Positions 1-10,387 of a stretch of DNA of 64,000 nucleotides are shown one piece after another. The translations under genes and the position numbers were made by a program. Origin of the DNA: Batkoa obscura (lineage: Eukaryota > Entomophthoromycota > Entomophthoromycetes > Entomophthorales > Batkoaceae); the NCBI GenBank assembly GCA_030770535.1, contig JASVEC010000042.1:62001-126000 (forward strand), read 5' to 3'. The number at the start of each line of letters is the position of its first letter. Within the stretch, counting starts at the first letter, position 1. Under the pieces are notes generated by a model. The model was not told where the DNA came from and searched no databases. It saw nothing but the letters and a program-made list of their open reading frames with translations.

Positions 1-1967
1 ACGATACTTTCTCTACCACTTTGCTCAGCCAAATTGACAAGTGACAATTGGTTCCCATAAACGTGCGTCAACTTTGCTAAATGTTTAATGAAGGCATCTA
101 AGTTTTCTGGTCCTCCTCGCTCCATGATTGGGATTGGTCTCAACGAATAAGGACTCTGGCTCCAAAACAAAGGGATCGATCCGCGAATTTGTAAAAAGGA
201 GCATACATGATTTATACTTTCGCGCTTTAATTCTAAAATTTGTTCAGTTTCAGTGAAATTGGCTACATCACCGCACTCATTAACACCACGTCTTTGATAT
301 CTCATTCCTAACCGATTTACACTCCTCCTTGAAACAACAGTAAGATTAAATTGAAACCCATCAATTTCACATAACTCTGTTTGAAAATAGCCTTGAATGA
401 TAGGTATAATCCAAAGATCTAAATTTCCTTGTATAAAATCCAATTGAATAGTTCTATTCCACCAAAACTCGTTATTGAACTCTTCAAAAAAACTATTTTC
501 GTTTTTGTGTATAGACTCTTTTCTTTGAAGGCTATTGGTAAGATCATAGTAGTAGGACATATACATATTACCATCAACTCCAAATAGTTTTCGTATTTCT
601 CTTTTGATCCTTGCTTCTAAAAGCTCATCTTCTGACCTTGATGATTTTCTATTATTTATAGAATTTAGCATCCTTGTATTTTCAGCATAAGTTTTTTGAG
701 TAGCATCATTTTGTTTGATATCTTTATTTGGACTTTCTAAATTCGATGTTTCACTTGCACTATCCCAGCTAATGCTTTTTAGCCCGGGAGAACTTATTGG
801 TGTGGCATCATCATCTGACATTGGATTTATAGGTGAGTTTGGCAATTCAAGTTTTAGTCCTACAATTGTAATTAGTTATCCTTAACTTATATCAGAAACA
901 ATACCTTCTACCCTTTCATGAAGCGTTGGACTCATGTCTTTCTTTTTATCTTCCACTCTTTTATCATATGCTTGCACAACAGCTTTCAAGCGATCAAATA
1001 AATTCGGTGTACTACTCTCAGAGCCTTTTCCTTGACCGACCAATGGATTAGGTTCTTCAGCCTTTGGAGACTCATTAGCGCTATCATCTTCATTGAAATT
1101 TTCCTATGTTTGTTAATATGGCTGGATTAAACATTTGAATAATTATTACTTCGAAAGCAAGGACACTTAAAGTGTAATCATATGGTAAAATATTAATTTC
1201 TTCAATATGGTAAACAGGTTTCTTGTTAAATGAACCTGCTTTTTTTATTTTTGATATCACTATCAAGTGCCAACCTAAATAGTAGTTATAGTTATATTGT
1301 AAAATGTTATCAATTTAAATTTAAATTACCAGTCAAAAGCCTCAAACTTCCAACAATTCCATATATCCTATATTTTTTATAAGGTTCTTCTAAGATTAGG
1401 TTATCTAAATATGGTTATTTAAAATAAATTTTATGATATAAAAATATAATTACCGATCTCAATTGGGTGAATTCTTCTATCAAAACTAATTTTAAGATAT
1501 TTATTTGGCTTTGATTCATCAATAGAATTTATGTTCTTATTTGGCGATACATTAGGTAACGAAAAGGTTGGTAGTATTGTTTCTGATTTATTAGAAACAT
1601 CTGTAATTGAAGCAATAGATCTATTATCAAATAGTTGGATTGAATTTTGACTTAATTTGATTCTTATACCAGGTTTAGTTCCGGATTCTTTCAAAACTTT
1701 GTTAGAACTTAAGCTATCAGTTTTTAAAGTTTCATTTTCGTTTTCATTTATTGACTTTTGTGCATCTTCTTTGATTAAATTGAAACTATTTCTCGAGTCT
1801 ATTTCTGGATCCTCAGCTTTGCTATTTTTCTCATTCTCTAGCTTCAGTTCAACCTTATCTTCTGGTAAATCTATCCTTTTATCTTGACTCACAGAGCAGA
1901 CATAAAAGGCACTTTGAGTTATATAAAGATCAAGTGTTTTATAAGGTAAAGTTTTATACTTAAACAT
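1..1967 (-). CDS. Sac-domain phosphoinositide phosphatase, INPP5F/Sac2-like (5' part; runs off left edge)
   Basis: Five exons on the minus strand: 1967-1454, 1389-1330, 1274-1150, 1103-905 and 859 to beyond position 1; the introns are 45-64 bp. The start ATG is at 1965-1967. The N-terminal SAC segment is split by a long acidic low-complexity insert in exon 1; exons 2-3 read IYGIVGSLRLLTGWHLIVIS, a typical SAC N-terminal strand. A second disordered stretch (exon 4 and early exon 5) precedes the core: YDLTNSLQRK, DLWIIPIIQGYFQ, RRSVNRLGMRYQRRGV, GDVANFTETEQ and RGSIPLFWSQ. These are hallmarks of Sac-family phosphatases, which remove phosphates from phosphoinositides on membranes; the RRGV..GDVAN wording is closest to Sac2/INPP5F. 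The catalytic CX5R motif should lie to the left of the window, so activity cannot be judged. A synaptojanin-type SAC protein is the main alternative. Confidence 0.85.
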
Positions 1968-2660
1968 TATATAATTAAAACATGAAAAATTTCAAAATTT
2001 CAACAATCTTAAATTTACAGTTTTTTAACGGTAAGTATGAGCTGATCTATTAGCCCCACTCTGTTTGAGTTCTACCTTTTCGAGAAATATTAGCCCAAGG
2101 TTACCATTTTATTGTAGATTTTTGGGCAAAGCCATGATTTATCGTTCCATTTATTTACTAATTAACTGCATCAATTGATAAGCTATAGACAAATTTAAAA
2201 TAAATAATATTTAGTATTATTTCATTCTCTTATTTAATTAATTTATAAAAGGTATGAAGTGCCAAACATTTTTACTTTCCATATTTGAACTAATTAACTG
2301 TAGCAACCTTATTCTAGATTTTTGACAAGCATTAATTTAACAATATTAATAGAACAAAAAGTTTGTTTTAGATAAATAAAGATGTGTTTAAAATTTTGAT
2401 TGATCTCACTCTTACAGAAAAGAGCATAACCTACTGTTAAAGATAGTTAAACAACTAATATAAACGTTATAATAAATAACTAAAGGGAAATATAAGACGG
2501 ACGGTTTTAAATGGATGTTATAACTTTTTAAGTTATCATATGAAGTGTAAAATTATTTTGCTGTTTAAATAACGGCATATCCTACTAGTATATTATGCTA
2601 TGAAAATAGTATAGTTGGTATTCTGGATATTTAAGAATTCACAGTTCTATAAACATATCA

Positions 2661-2758
2661 GGGATGTATTTTTGCGTTTAAGAATTTTAGTAACAATTTT
2701 TCCACTTAAATAATAGCGCCTAAAAGATGAAAAAGTGATAAAGCCAAAAAAAATCCCC
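2661..2758 (-). repeat. ~100-bp palindromic MITE, copy 1
   Basis: Starts GGGATGTATTTTTG and ends AAAATCCCC. The interior has the family's TTTTTCCACTTAAAT / TAGCGCC / AAAAGATGAAAAAGTGAT pattern. It is inverted relative to copy 2, which lies 84 bp away. Strand is set by the family convention that the GGGGATGTTTTTTTG..TTCATTAC end comes first on the plus strand. Confidence 0.75.
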
Positions 2759-2842
2759 ATATTAAATAAAAAAGGCTTTTAATATAGCTTTTCGTTTAGA
2801 GAGCTTTTTGTAAGGTGAATTTTATAAAGTGATTAAATATAT

Positions 2843-2938
2843 GGGGATGTTTTTTGATTTCATTACTTTTTCATCTTTTAAGCACTATTTAAGTGAAAAA
2901 GTTATTAGTAAAATTCTTAAATAAAAAACCACATCCCC
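2843..2938 (+). repeat. ~100-bp palindromic MITE, copy 2
   Basis: GGGGATGTTTTTTG...ACATCCCC ends with the internal AAGCACTATTTAAGTG centre. The flanks read ATATAT on both sides, compatible with either a target duplication or an extension of the terminal inverted repeat. Confidence 0.8.
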
Positions 2939-3506
2939 ATATATTATAAATAGTAATATGTGTGACATATCGCTTTGTCAGTCCCATGGTTAATTATAAC
3001 ATAACAGTCGCCTAAGCTGTTGTGTTCTCGAGTTCAGAGGAAATCAATCCCACATTCTTAGTTTGATTTGTTACGAGAATTTCTAGCTCCATCCAAAAGA
3101 ATATTATCCTCTCATTTTGATATTTATACTTTTCAGAGTATAAAAGAGTTTACAGAGTATAGTAGTTCGAGGCTTTTTAACTGAATTATTCCCTGATATC
3201 TCGAACATTTAATAAAGCCACTAAGTTTTCTTAATAGTATTTTACATAGATTTTACATTAGTATTGTCTATTCTATTTGTCTTATATAGCTTGTAACCTA
3301 TTACGTGCTATTCCTCATAACCCAAGTCTATCTTAGTCACATAAACTAAGACCTTTCGACTTATAGTGTAGTCAACCCAGCAATAGCTGTTCTTGACTCC
3401 AAACCCTGAGTACCAGATTCCACAATATGTATAAAAATAAAAATACTATAAATAACATACAATATTTTATTCAAAAATTAAATCTTGCAATTTATAATGT
3501 TTTACA

Positions 3507-3598
3507 AGGATGTCTCTTTCTGTTTAAGAAATCTATTAACATTTTTTGACTTAATGATGCTTAAGAATGAAAAGTAATGAAATTAAAAAACAGTGAGT
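3507..3598 (-). repeat. ~100-bp palindromic MITE, copy 3 (degenerate)
   Basis: AAGGATGTCTCTTTCTG start, TTTAAGAAATCTATTAACATT and GAAAAGTAATGAAATTAAAA segments match the family, but the termini are eroded. It is one of the oldest-looking copies here. Confidence 0.55.
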
Positions 3599-3976
3599 AA
3601 TCTACTGTTTTATAGCATTTGCAAATATTATAGTAGATGTGATATCTTAAAATATAATAACTTTTGTTATTTTGCATTCTATGAAAAATATAAAAATAAT
3701 AAAATAAAGACATTTCTTACGATAATCTCAGTTATATTCTGAGACTTTAACTAGAGTTACTCTAATCCTAGTATTATGATACTCTTGTTTCAAGGTATAG
3801 TCGAAAAATGACAATTTTCATATTCGAGTATTTAATGTTAGTATCAGTTAGATTATTAAAGTCCAAGCCTGGCCATAGCCTCCTTAATTCACTCCTTTGA
3901 GTTCAGGGATATTATTTTTTTATATTCTTTTTATGAGAACTTTTCTTTAAAGTTTTACCATTTTTCTTAATAAAAT

Positions 3977-4074
3977 GGGGATATTTTTTTGGTTTCATTA
4001 CTTTTTCCATTTTTTAAGCCCTATTTAGGCGGAAAAATTGGTAGTAAAATTCTTAAACACAAAAAGATATCCCC
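3977..4074 (+). repeat. ~100-bp palindromic MITE, copy 4
   Basis: GGGGATATTTTTTTGGTTTC start and GATATCCCC end, with the centre TTTTCCATTTTTTAAGCCCT. Well preserved. Its left end is among those most like the right end of the transposon at 34788-37326. Confidence 0.8.
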
Positions 4075-4324
4075 AAATACTGTTTATTTAAATTATAGAA
4101 AAAAAATAGCTTTAAATTCTATTTAAGACATTTATTTAAGTCTTTATAAGCATGTGTCGTTAGTAATGCCTTAAAAGTCAAAGCTATCAATCCTTAAATT
4201 AATGTATCTGAAAACAAAACTTGAAAAAAATTAAAAAAATAAATAGCATACTTTTATACAATACTCACATTATTTGATAAATGAAATTTTTTGAACTTCA
4301 TTTTATGTAATTTTAAAAAACAAC

Positions 4325-4423
4325 GGTAGTGTTTTTTTTGACTTCATTATTTTTTACATTTTTTAAGCGCTATTCAAGCGGAAAATTTGTTAGTAAAATT
4401 TTTAAACACAAAAATATATCCCC
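4325..4423 (+). repeat. ~100-bp palindromic MITE, copy 5
   Basis: The interior (TTGACTTCATTATTTTTTAC, AAGCGCTATTCAAGCGGAAA) and the right end ATATCCCC match the family. The left terminal G-run is lost (GGTAGTG). Confidence 0.75.
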
Positions 4424-5047
4424 AATAATTGTTTTTTAACTTTGTTGATTTTTAAAAAAGACCCTCCTCAAGCTCAAAAAGCTCTTTTTGATACTTTTTA
4501 TCTTGGTAATAATTTTTTTACTATTTTTTATAGAAACTTAAAATAGTAGCATACATACAGGTATAAATACTTCTTTTGTTATTTGAGATATTTTGATAAA
4601 TTTTTTAGTAAAAGTAAAAAAAATTAATAGAACTATTATAGTAAAAAGGTTTTCAGTTGAAAATAGAGATGATTTTGTAACAAAAGTTATCTACCATTGC
4701 AATTCATACTTTCACCATGTTAAGTTTGTTTAAGAAATTTAAAAAACTCACGGAGACACCCAGTTGGTCTAAATTTTTGTATTTAATTGCTTCAATTTCA
4801 GTATAGGAAATAAATCAAATCTAATTGTTGATTCATTACAATCAATTTTAGGGAGCAGAGTTTATCAGAATAAAATGATTTTTTGTATAATTATACCCTA
4901 ATAAGCTAACCAAAACTAAATAAACTTTAATTGATTATCATAGTTAATCTTCGCAGCATTTATTCCTTCAATATCCGCAGTGATTATTTATTATTCATGC
5001 AGTAATGGGTCATAGATTTATATTTATATTTAATTTTAATAGAAATT

Positions 5048-5209
5048 TATAGCTGTAACAGCTATATTGCGATTTAATCGTACATTCTAAAATAAAATTT
5101 AGTCAAAATAAGACCAAATCTATGATTCTAGGGTCTAAGAAAATTTAAACAAATAGCTAGTCATAAAAATACTTGCAAATTAGATCGCAATAAAGCTGTG
5201 GCAGCTGTA
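5048..5209. repeat. 162-bp inverted-repeat element, Tc1/mariner-type MITE candidate
   Basis: Two arms of about 32 bp face each other (5048-5081 and 5176-5209). Reading outside-in, both follow TAYAGCTGYMACAGCT then TATTGCGATYTAAT, with a handful of mismatches. Both ends sit on a TA dinucleotide, the target-site duplication typical of Tc1/mariner elements. There is no coding capacity. It lies directly upstream of the ABC copy 1 promoter. A plain stem-loop without a transposon origin is the alternative. Confidence 0.5.
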
Positions 5210-5232
5210 CTCAGGTTCAAGCCAAAAAATAG

Positions 5233-5240
5233 TATAAATA
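5233..5240 (+). promoter_or_regulatory. TATA box of ABC copy 1
   Basis: TATAAATA 47 bp before the ATG at 5287. The other two ABC genes and two of the protease genes have the same motif at nearly the same distance. Confidence 0.5.
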
Positions 5241-5286
5241 ATTCTAAGAAACTATCAACTTAAAATAACAAACCTAATTAATAAAA

Positions 5287-8200
5287 ATGGATAAACTAAA
5301 AGCTTATTTCAAGCCCAAAAAAAAAGATACAAGCCTAAGTAAAGTGGTTGAGAAAGAACTTGATCCCCAAAATGAGCTCTCAACAACTACTCAACCTGTC
5401 CCCTTTATCAAGTTATTTCAATTTTCTACTTTTGAAGATAAATTACTCTTGTTATTAGCTACCATAGCCTCTGTTATCAATGGTTTGTCGCAACCCATCT
5501 TACTTTTATTATGTGCTCAACTCATTGGACTTCTTGGAGAATATCAAAAAAGTTATTTAGAAAATCCCGAGCTTGCTAATACCAATTTAAAACAAGCCAC
5601 TGATTTTTTATGTATCTTATTTGTAATTATTGGGATCATTATAGCAATAGCTGCTTATCTTCAACTTTCGCTTTGGTTGATAGTAGGAGAAACTCAAGCT
5701 TTGAGGATACGAAATAAATATTATTATTCTATACTAACTCAGGAAGTAGGTTGGTTTGATATTAACTCTTCAGGTGATATAGCTTCACGTATAGCTAGTG
5801 ATATTAATTTAATTCAAGATGGTATATCAGATAAAGTTGGTTTACTGATTCAGTATGTGTCTTGTTTTATTGGTGCTTTTCTGATAGCTATTATAAATGG
5901 GTGGAAGTTGACTTTGGTTATGTTAAGTTCAATACCTTTACTAGTAATTGCTGGTATGCTAACCAGTAAACTAATTGCTAATGTATCTAAAGATGGTCAA
6001 GAAGTTTATGGTGAAGCTGGATCTATAGTAGAAGAAGTATTATCAGCTATCAAAACAATTTATTCTTTTAATACCCAAGAAAGAGAACAAAATCGATATG
6101 AAGAAAAATTAAAATTAGCACGTAAAACTGGGTTTCGTAAAGCTATATTTTCTGGTATTAGTAATGGTATTAATTTACTCGTTGTATTTTTGAGTTACGC
6201 TTTAGCTATGTGGTATGGTGGTAAATTAATTTTAAATAATGAAGAAAGTGCTACTGATGTTTTAATTGTTTTCTTCAATGTTTTGATTGGATCCACAATG
6301 CTTGGTATGACCTCCGCTTCCTTGACTGCTATTTCTACTGCTCAAGGTGCTGCTGCTAAATTATTTGAAATTATTGAAAGGAAATCAAACATTGATCCGT
6401 TTTTAGTAACTGAGGAACATATAAGAAATCAATCTAAAATATCATCAGTTAAGGGAAACATAACATTTGAAAATGTACAATTCAGTTATCCATCTAGGCC
6501 AGATGTTCAGATCCTTAAAGGTATTACTTTTGAAGCATCAAAAGGACAAACTGTTGCTTTAGTTGGTCATTCTGGTAGTGGTAAAAGTACATGTGTTGGA
6601 TTGATAGAAAGGTTCTATGCACCAACATCTGGAAGAGTTTTGTTAGATGGAATAGATATATCTAAAATCTCAAATAAATTCTTAAAAGAACATGTTGGTT
6701 TAGTAGGTCAAGAACCATGTTTGTTTGGTACTACTATTAAACAGAACATACTATTTGGTTTAAAGAATGATGATGAGTTTAAAGTTGATGCTAAACAATT
6801 ACATGATCGTGTTGTAAATGCTTGTAAACTAGCTAATATTCATGATTTTATCATGAAATTACCACAACAATATGATACTATGGTTGGTGACCGTGGGTCT
6901 CAATTGAGTGGTGGACAGAAGCAAAGAATAGCTATTGCTAGGGCTATAATTAAGGACCCAACTATATTATTACTTGATGAAGCTACCTCAGCTTTAGATA
7001 CTGAGTCAGAAAGAATTGTTCAAAAAGCACTAGATAATGCTGCTAAAGATAGAACCACTATTGTAATTGCACATCGTTTATCTACTATTAAAAAAGCAGA
7101 TAAGATCGTTGTCTTTGACAAGGGTACTATCATTGAAGAAGGAAGCCATAATGAATTAATTGAGCTTAATGGTGCTTATGCTAATTTAGTTAAACAACAA
7201 GAAATTAGGAAAAGTGATGAAGAAGAAAAGAACAAAGATGATGACATTATTAGTAGTGACATAAATGTGGATGAAGTAGTACTAGATATAAAAGATGATG
7301 AGCAGTTAGAAGATGGTTTATTTAAAATGGCAAGCCGAGTTAAATCGCTTCCAGGAGAATTGGTCAAGAATAAGAATAAGAATAAGAATAAGAATAAACC
7401 ATATGAAGCTCCAATGCCATTAATGAGATGTTTGAAGATGGTATCTCCATACTGGTATTATGGCTTATGTGGTTTAATCGGAGCTGTATTTGATGGTATA
7501 TCGTTTCCTATATATTCTATTTTACTTACTGGAGTTACTCAATCATTTTTCGATTTAAGTATCCCAAATCTAACGGAAAAAGCTCAACAAGATATTGATT
7601 TTTGGTCCATTTTGTTTGTGATTTTAGCTATCTTTTGTTTTATCACTGGATTTTTAAGATACTTTGGTTTCAATACTTTAGGCGAACATCTCACTTATGA
7701 ACTACGTAAATCCTACTTTCGTTCTTTATTAACTCAAGAAGTTGCCTTTTATGATCTTCCACAAAATTCAGTAGGTATTTTAGCTAACAAATTAGCTGTT
7801 GAAGCAGAAAACGTTCAAAATTTAGTCAATAAATTTATGGGTCCAGTATTTAGCACATTGACATGTGTGATTGTTAGTTTGATTATTGCATTTTTAAATG
7901 GATGGAAATTAACGTTAGTAATGCTAGCTCTTCAACCATTTAATGCATATAGTCAACTTATTCAAGTATCTGTATTAACTAATATTAATGAAAAAACTAA
8001 ATTGGCTTATCTAAAAGTATCTCAAATGGCAATGGAATCTGTTATCAATAAAAAGACCATCAACTCATTAAACAGAGAAACTAAATTCTATGAAGATTAT
8101 TTAGAAAATACTCAAACTGCCCATTATAATTCTAAGCTTGGTTATCTTAAATCAGCTATTGGTTATTCAGCCTCAATGAGTATCCCTCATTTTATTAATG

Positions 8201-9168
8201 CTATAGCGTATTGGTATGGTACGATCTTAGTAATTAATCAAGAATATACATATAAAAATATGTTTCAAATTGTTTGTGTTATTAATTTTATGGGTTCAAA
8301 TTTTGGCTTTGCTTCAAGTGAATTAACTTCCTTAGTTAAAGCTAAAATTGCAGCTAATGATCTCTTTCAGTTATTAGATCGTAAGCCAAAAATAAATCAA
8401 TCAGATTCTCATGGTACTAAAAACAAGGTGCTATATGGTAGTGTTCTAAGTGAAAATGCTCATTTCGCTTACCCATCCAGACCCGATACTAAGGTCTTAA
8501 ATGGCTTAGACTTAGAAGTACTTAGAGATAAAAAAGTAGCTTTGGTAGGATCTTCTGGATCTGGAAAATCAACTATCATTAGCCTTATCCAAATGTTCTA
8601 TACCCTTAATTCTGGAAAGCTTGAAGTCGAAGGCCAAGGTATCAGTGAGTGGAATGTGCCTTATTTAAGAAGTCAATTATCTACCGTTGGTCAAGAACCT
8701 GTACTTTTTAATCTATCAGTTATGGATAACATTGCTTACGGAGTAGAAAGAGATGTCACAAAAGAAGAAATTATCCATGTAGCTAAAATGGCTAATGCAC
8801 ATGATTTTATCATGGATCTTCCAGATGGTTACAATACTTCATGTGGTGAACGTGGTGGTAGACTTTCAGGTGGTCAAAAACAAAGAATAGCTATTGCTAG
8901 AGCACTAATTAGAAATCCAAAGCTATTACTACTTGATGAAGCTACTTCCGCTTTAGATTCTCAATCTGAAAAAGTCGTACAGGATGCTTTGGATAAAGCT
9001 TCAGAAGGTAGAACTACAATTACTATTGCCCATCGCTTGTCCACTATTCAAGATGCCGATATAATTATTGTTATGAAAGATGGTAAAAAAGTAGAAATGG
9101 GTACTCATAACCAACTTTTAAACGTTGGCGGGTATTATGCTTCTTTAGTGTTAAATCAAGCACTTTAA
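5287..9168 (+). CDS. Full-length ABCB (MDR/P-glycoprotein-type) transporter, copy 1
   Basis: A 1293-residue, intronless TMD-NBD-TMD-NBD exporter of the plasma or internal membrane. NBD1: Walker A GHSGSGKST at 427-435, signature LSGGQ at 540, Walker B D564-E565, H-loop H596. NBD2: Walker A GSSGSGKST at 1088-1096, LSGGQ at 1193, D1217-E1218. All catalytic motifs of both sites are present, so it should be active. Family members export lipophilic drugs, peptides or lipids; the substrate cannot be read from sequence. The linker after NBD1 has a charged stretch with a lysine-asparagine tandem repeat (AAGAAT units near 7366-7395) that copy 2 lacks. NBD1 (about 6337-7445) and NBD2 (about 8449-9105) are nearly identical at DNA level to copies 2 and 3, while the membrane domains are clearly diverged. 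The ATG is the first after the TATA box. Confidence 0.95.
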   Translation: MDKLKAYFKPKKKDTSLSKVVEKELDPQNELSTTTQPVPFIKLFQFSTFEDKLLLLLATIASVINGLSQPILLLLCAQLIGLLGEYQKSYLENPELANTNLKQATDFLCILFVIIGIIIAIAAYLQLSLWLIVGETQALRIRNKYYYSILTQEVGWFDINSSGDIASRIASDINLIQDGISDKVGLLIQYVSCFIGAFLIAIINGWKLTLVMLSSIPLLVIAGMLTSKLIANVSKDGQEVYGEAGSIVEEVLSAIKTIYSFNTQEREQNRYEEKLKLARKTGFRKAIFSGISNGINLLVVFLSYALAMWYGGKLILNNEESATDVLIVFFNVLIGSTMLGMTSASLTAISTAQGAAAKLFEIIERKSNIDPFLVTEEHIRNQSKISSVKGNITFENVQFSYPSRPDVQILKGITFEASKGQTVALVGHSGSGKSTCVGLIERFYAPTSGRVLLDGIDISKISNKFLKEHVGLVGQEPCLFGTTIKQNILFGLKNDDEFKVDAKQLHDRVVNACKLANIHDFIMKLPQQYDTMVGDRGSQLSGGQKQRIAIARAIIKDPTILLLDEATSALDTESERIVQKALDNAAKDRTTIVIAHRLSTIKKADKIVVFDKGTIIEEGSHNELIELNGAYANLVKQQEIRKSDEEEKNKDDDIISSDINVDEVVLDIKDDEQLEDGLFKMASRVKSLPGELVKNKNKNKNKNKPYEAPMPLMRCLKMVSPYWYYGLCGLIGAVFDGISFPIYSILLTGVTQSFFDLSIPNLTEKAQQDIDFWSILFVILAIFCFITGFLRYFGFNTLGEHLTYELRKSYFRSLLTQEVAFYDLPQNSVGILANKLAVEAENVQNLVNKFMGPVFSTLTCVIVSLIIAFLNGWKLTLVMLALQPFNAYSQLIQVSVLTNINEKTKLAYLKVSQMAMESVINKKTINSLNRETKFYEDYLENTQTAHYNSKLGYLKSAIGYSASMSIPHFINAIAYWYGTILVINQEYTYKNMFQIVCVINFMGSNFGFASSELTSLVKAKIAANDLFQLLDRKPKINQSDSHGTKNKVLYGSVLSENAHFAYPSRPDTKVLNGLDLEVLRDKKVALVGSSGSGKSTIISLIQMFYTLNSGKLEVEGQGISEWNVPYLRSQLSTVGQEPVLFNLSVMDNIAYGVERDVTKEEIIHVAKMANAHDFIMDLPDGYNTSCGERGGRLSGGQKQRIAIARALIRNPKLLLLDEATSALDSQSEKVVQDALDKASEGRTTITIAHRLSTIQDADIIIVMKDGKKVEMGTHNQLLNVGGYYASLVLNQAL
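7366..7397 (+). repeat. AAGAAT tandem repeat in the ABC copy 1 linker
   Basis: About five AAGAAT units encode alternating lysine and asparagine between NBD1 and TMD2. The corresponding site in copy 2 has a single unit (AAGGATAAGAAT), so this is a recent in-frame expansion in a flexible linker. Confidence 0.8.
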
Positions 9169-10387
9169 ATTTTAAAAGTTTTTTTGATCTTCTCTTATTC
9201 TATTAAACTATTGAAGAATTTAATGCTATTGCTTATTTTATGAGTTATATTTCAATGATAATAAAACGTTCTAAATAATGATTTATTTACTTATTTTACT
9301 ACTCTTTTCCTTTTAGTTTCAATTCCTTATAATTGATTACTAAAGTTTAAATACTTTGTCTATAATTTCATTTTAATATTACAATAGTCAAATATTTAAA
9401 ATAGCTTAAAATTTTTTTTGAACAAGTAGTATACTTCCAAATGTTTTATTAGATAAATAATAAACCAAACAATAAAAAGAAAAAGAATCATTTAGCTAAT
9501 ACCTAATATCCTTTTTTAGGCCATAATAACTTCACTATTGCATGAGCAAAATCAATGTACCAATGGATTTTGTACTTGTTAACAAAGTTATCTACTAAAG
9601 AACAGCATGAATTGGACTCCAAAGCCAAATTTTTGTGTACTGTAAATAATATCAAGGACTGAAACGTAAAAATTAGTAGCAAACATCTAATTAGATGGCA
9701 TCAGATTAAAACTAATATCATTTCTATTGGAAATAAGTATATGGTGGGCTATACTGGATGAATGATAGGTAGATATGTCATACTTCATTTAAGTTGGGAT
9801 AAATAAAAAAGTGGTAATAGATACTGTCTTTAAGATTAATAAAAAATCTGAAACTGAGTGTATATTTTGGGCTTGTACTTATATATTTTGACATCAATAG
9901 AAAAGCATAGATGATTTGAAATCAATTAATTGGTATTATTCTGTATAAAAAAATAGAAGGTTCATCTAGTATTCTAATTTGTACTAAAAATATACTAAAA
10001 AAATCCTTGATAAAATCTTATTATCTATTTCTTATTTTTAATCGAGTACTTTGATTTATCTATTACATACTGATACAAAATAATCACTATTATAATTCAT
10101 AAACATCTTTTTTTAAATGTTCTTAATACAACACTTATTAAATATTTCATTTCTTAATTTAGTAATCTAATTCATTAGATTGAGTCATGTCATTTATAAA
10201 TTCCGAAAATAAACAAAATTGACAAATTAATCGATTAATAGACTATTAAAAGAATAAATAAATTTATTAAATTTCTATAAAACAAATGATAGCAAATCGA
10301 GCATTTATGTTAGAAAAGTACACATATGTTTTTATCCTTCCCCTAAATAAATTTTTATTTTTCATTTTTATTCTATAAATTTTCAAA
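9169..10387. other. Intergenic, no recognised feature
   Basis: 1.2 kb of AT-rich DNA between ABC copy 1 and the membrane-protein gene. No ORF of note, no MITE copy and no RNA gene seen. Confidence 0.5.

Larger units (their letters stand above)
1968..5286. other. Repeat-rich intergenic spacer
   Basis: About 3.3 kb of AT-rich DNA without a supportable gene. It holds five copies of the ~100-bp palindromic repeat (listed separately), a 162-bp inverted-repeat element just before the ABC gene, and the ABC core promoter. Two less AT-rich stretches (about 2990-3420 and 3720-3910) look like older sequence, but I recognise nothing in them. Confidence 0.6.

Noticed and set aside
2990-3910. Less AT-rich patches suggestive of an old gene or RNA
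   Set aside because: No cloverleaf, ORF or known motif found on either strand.
7176-7367. Serine-rich minus-strand ORF repeated in all three ABC genes (also 40758-40949 and 52937-53131)
   Set aside because: Its repetition simply follows the duplicated linker; it is antisense to lysine/glutamate/aspartate codons.
9480-10060. Stretch with faint, stop-ridden resemblance to retroelement coding sequence
   Set aside because: No motif is convincing in any frame and there are no terminal repeats; too weak to name a family.
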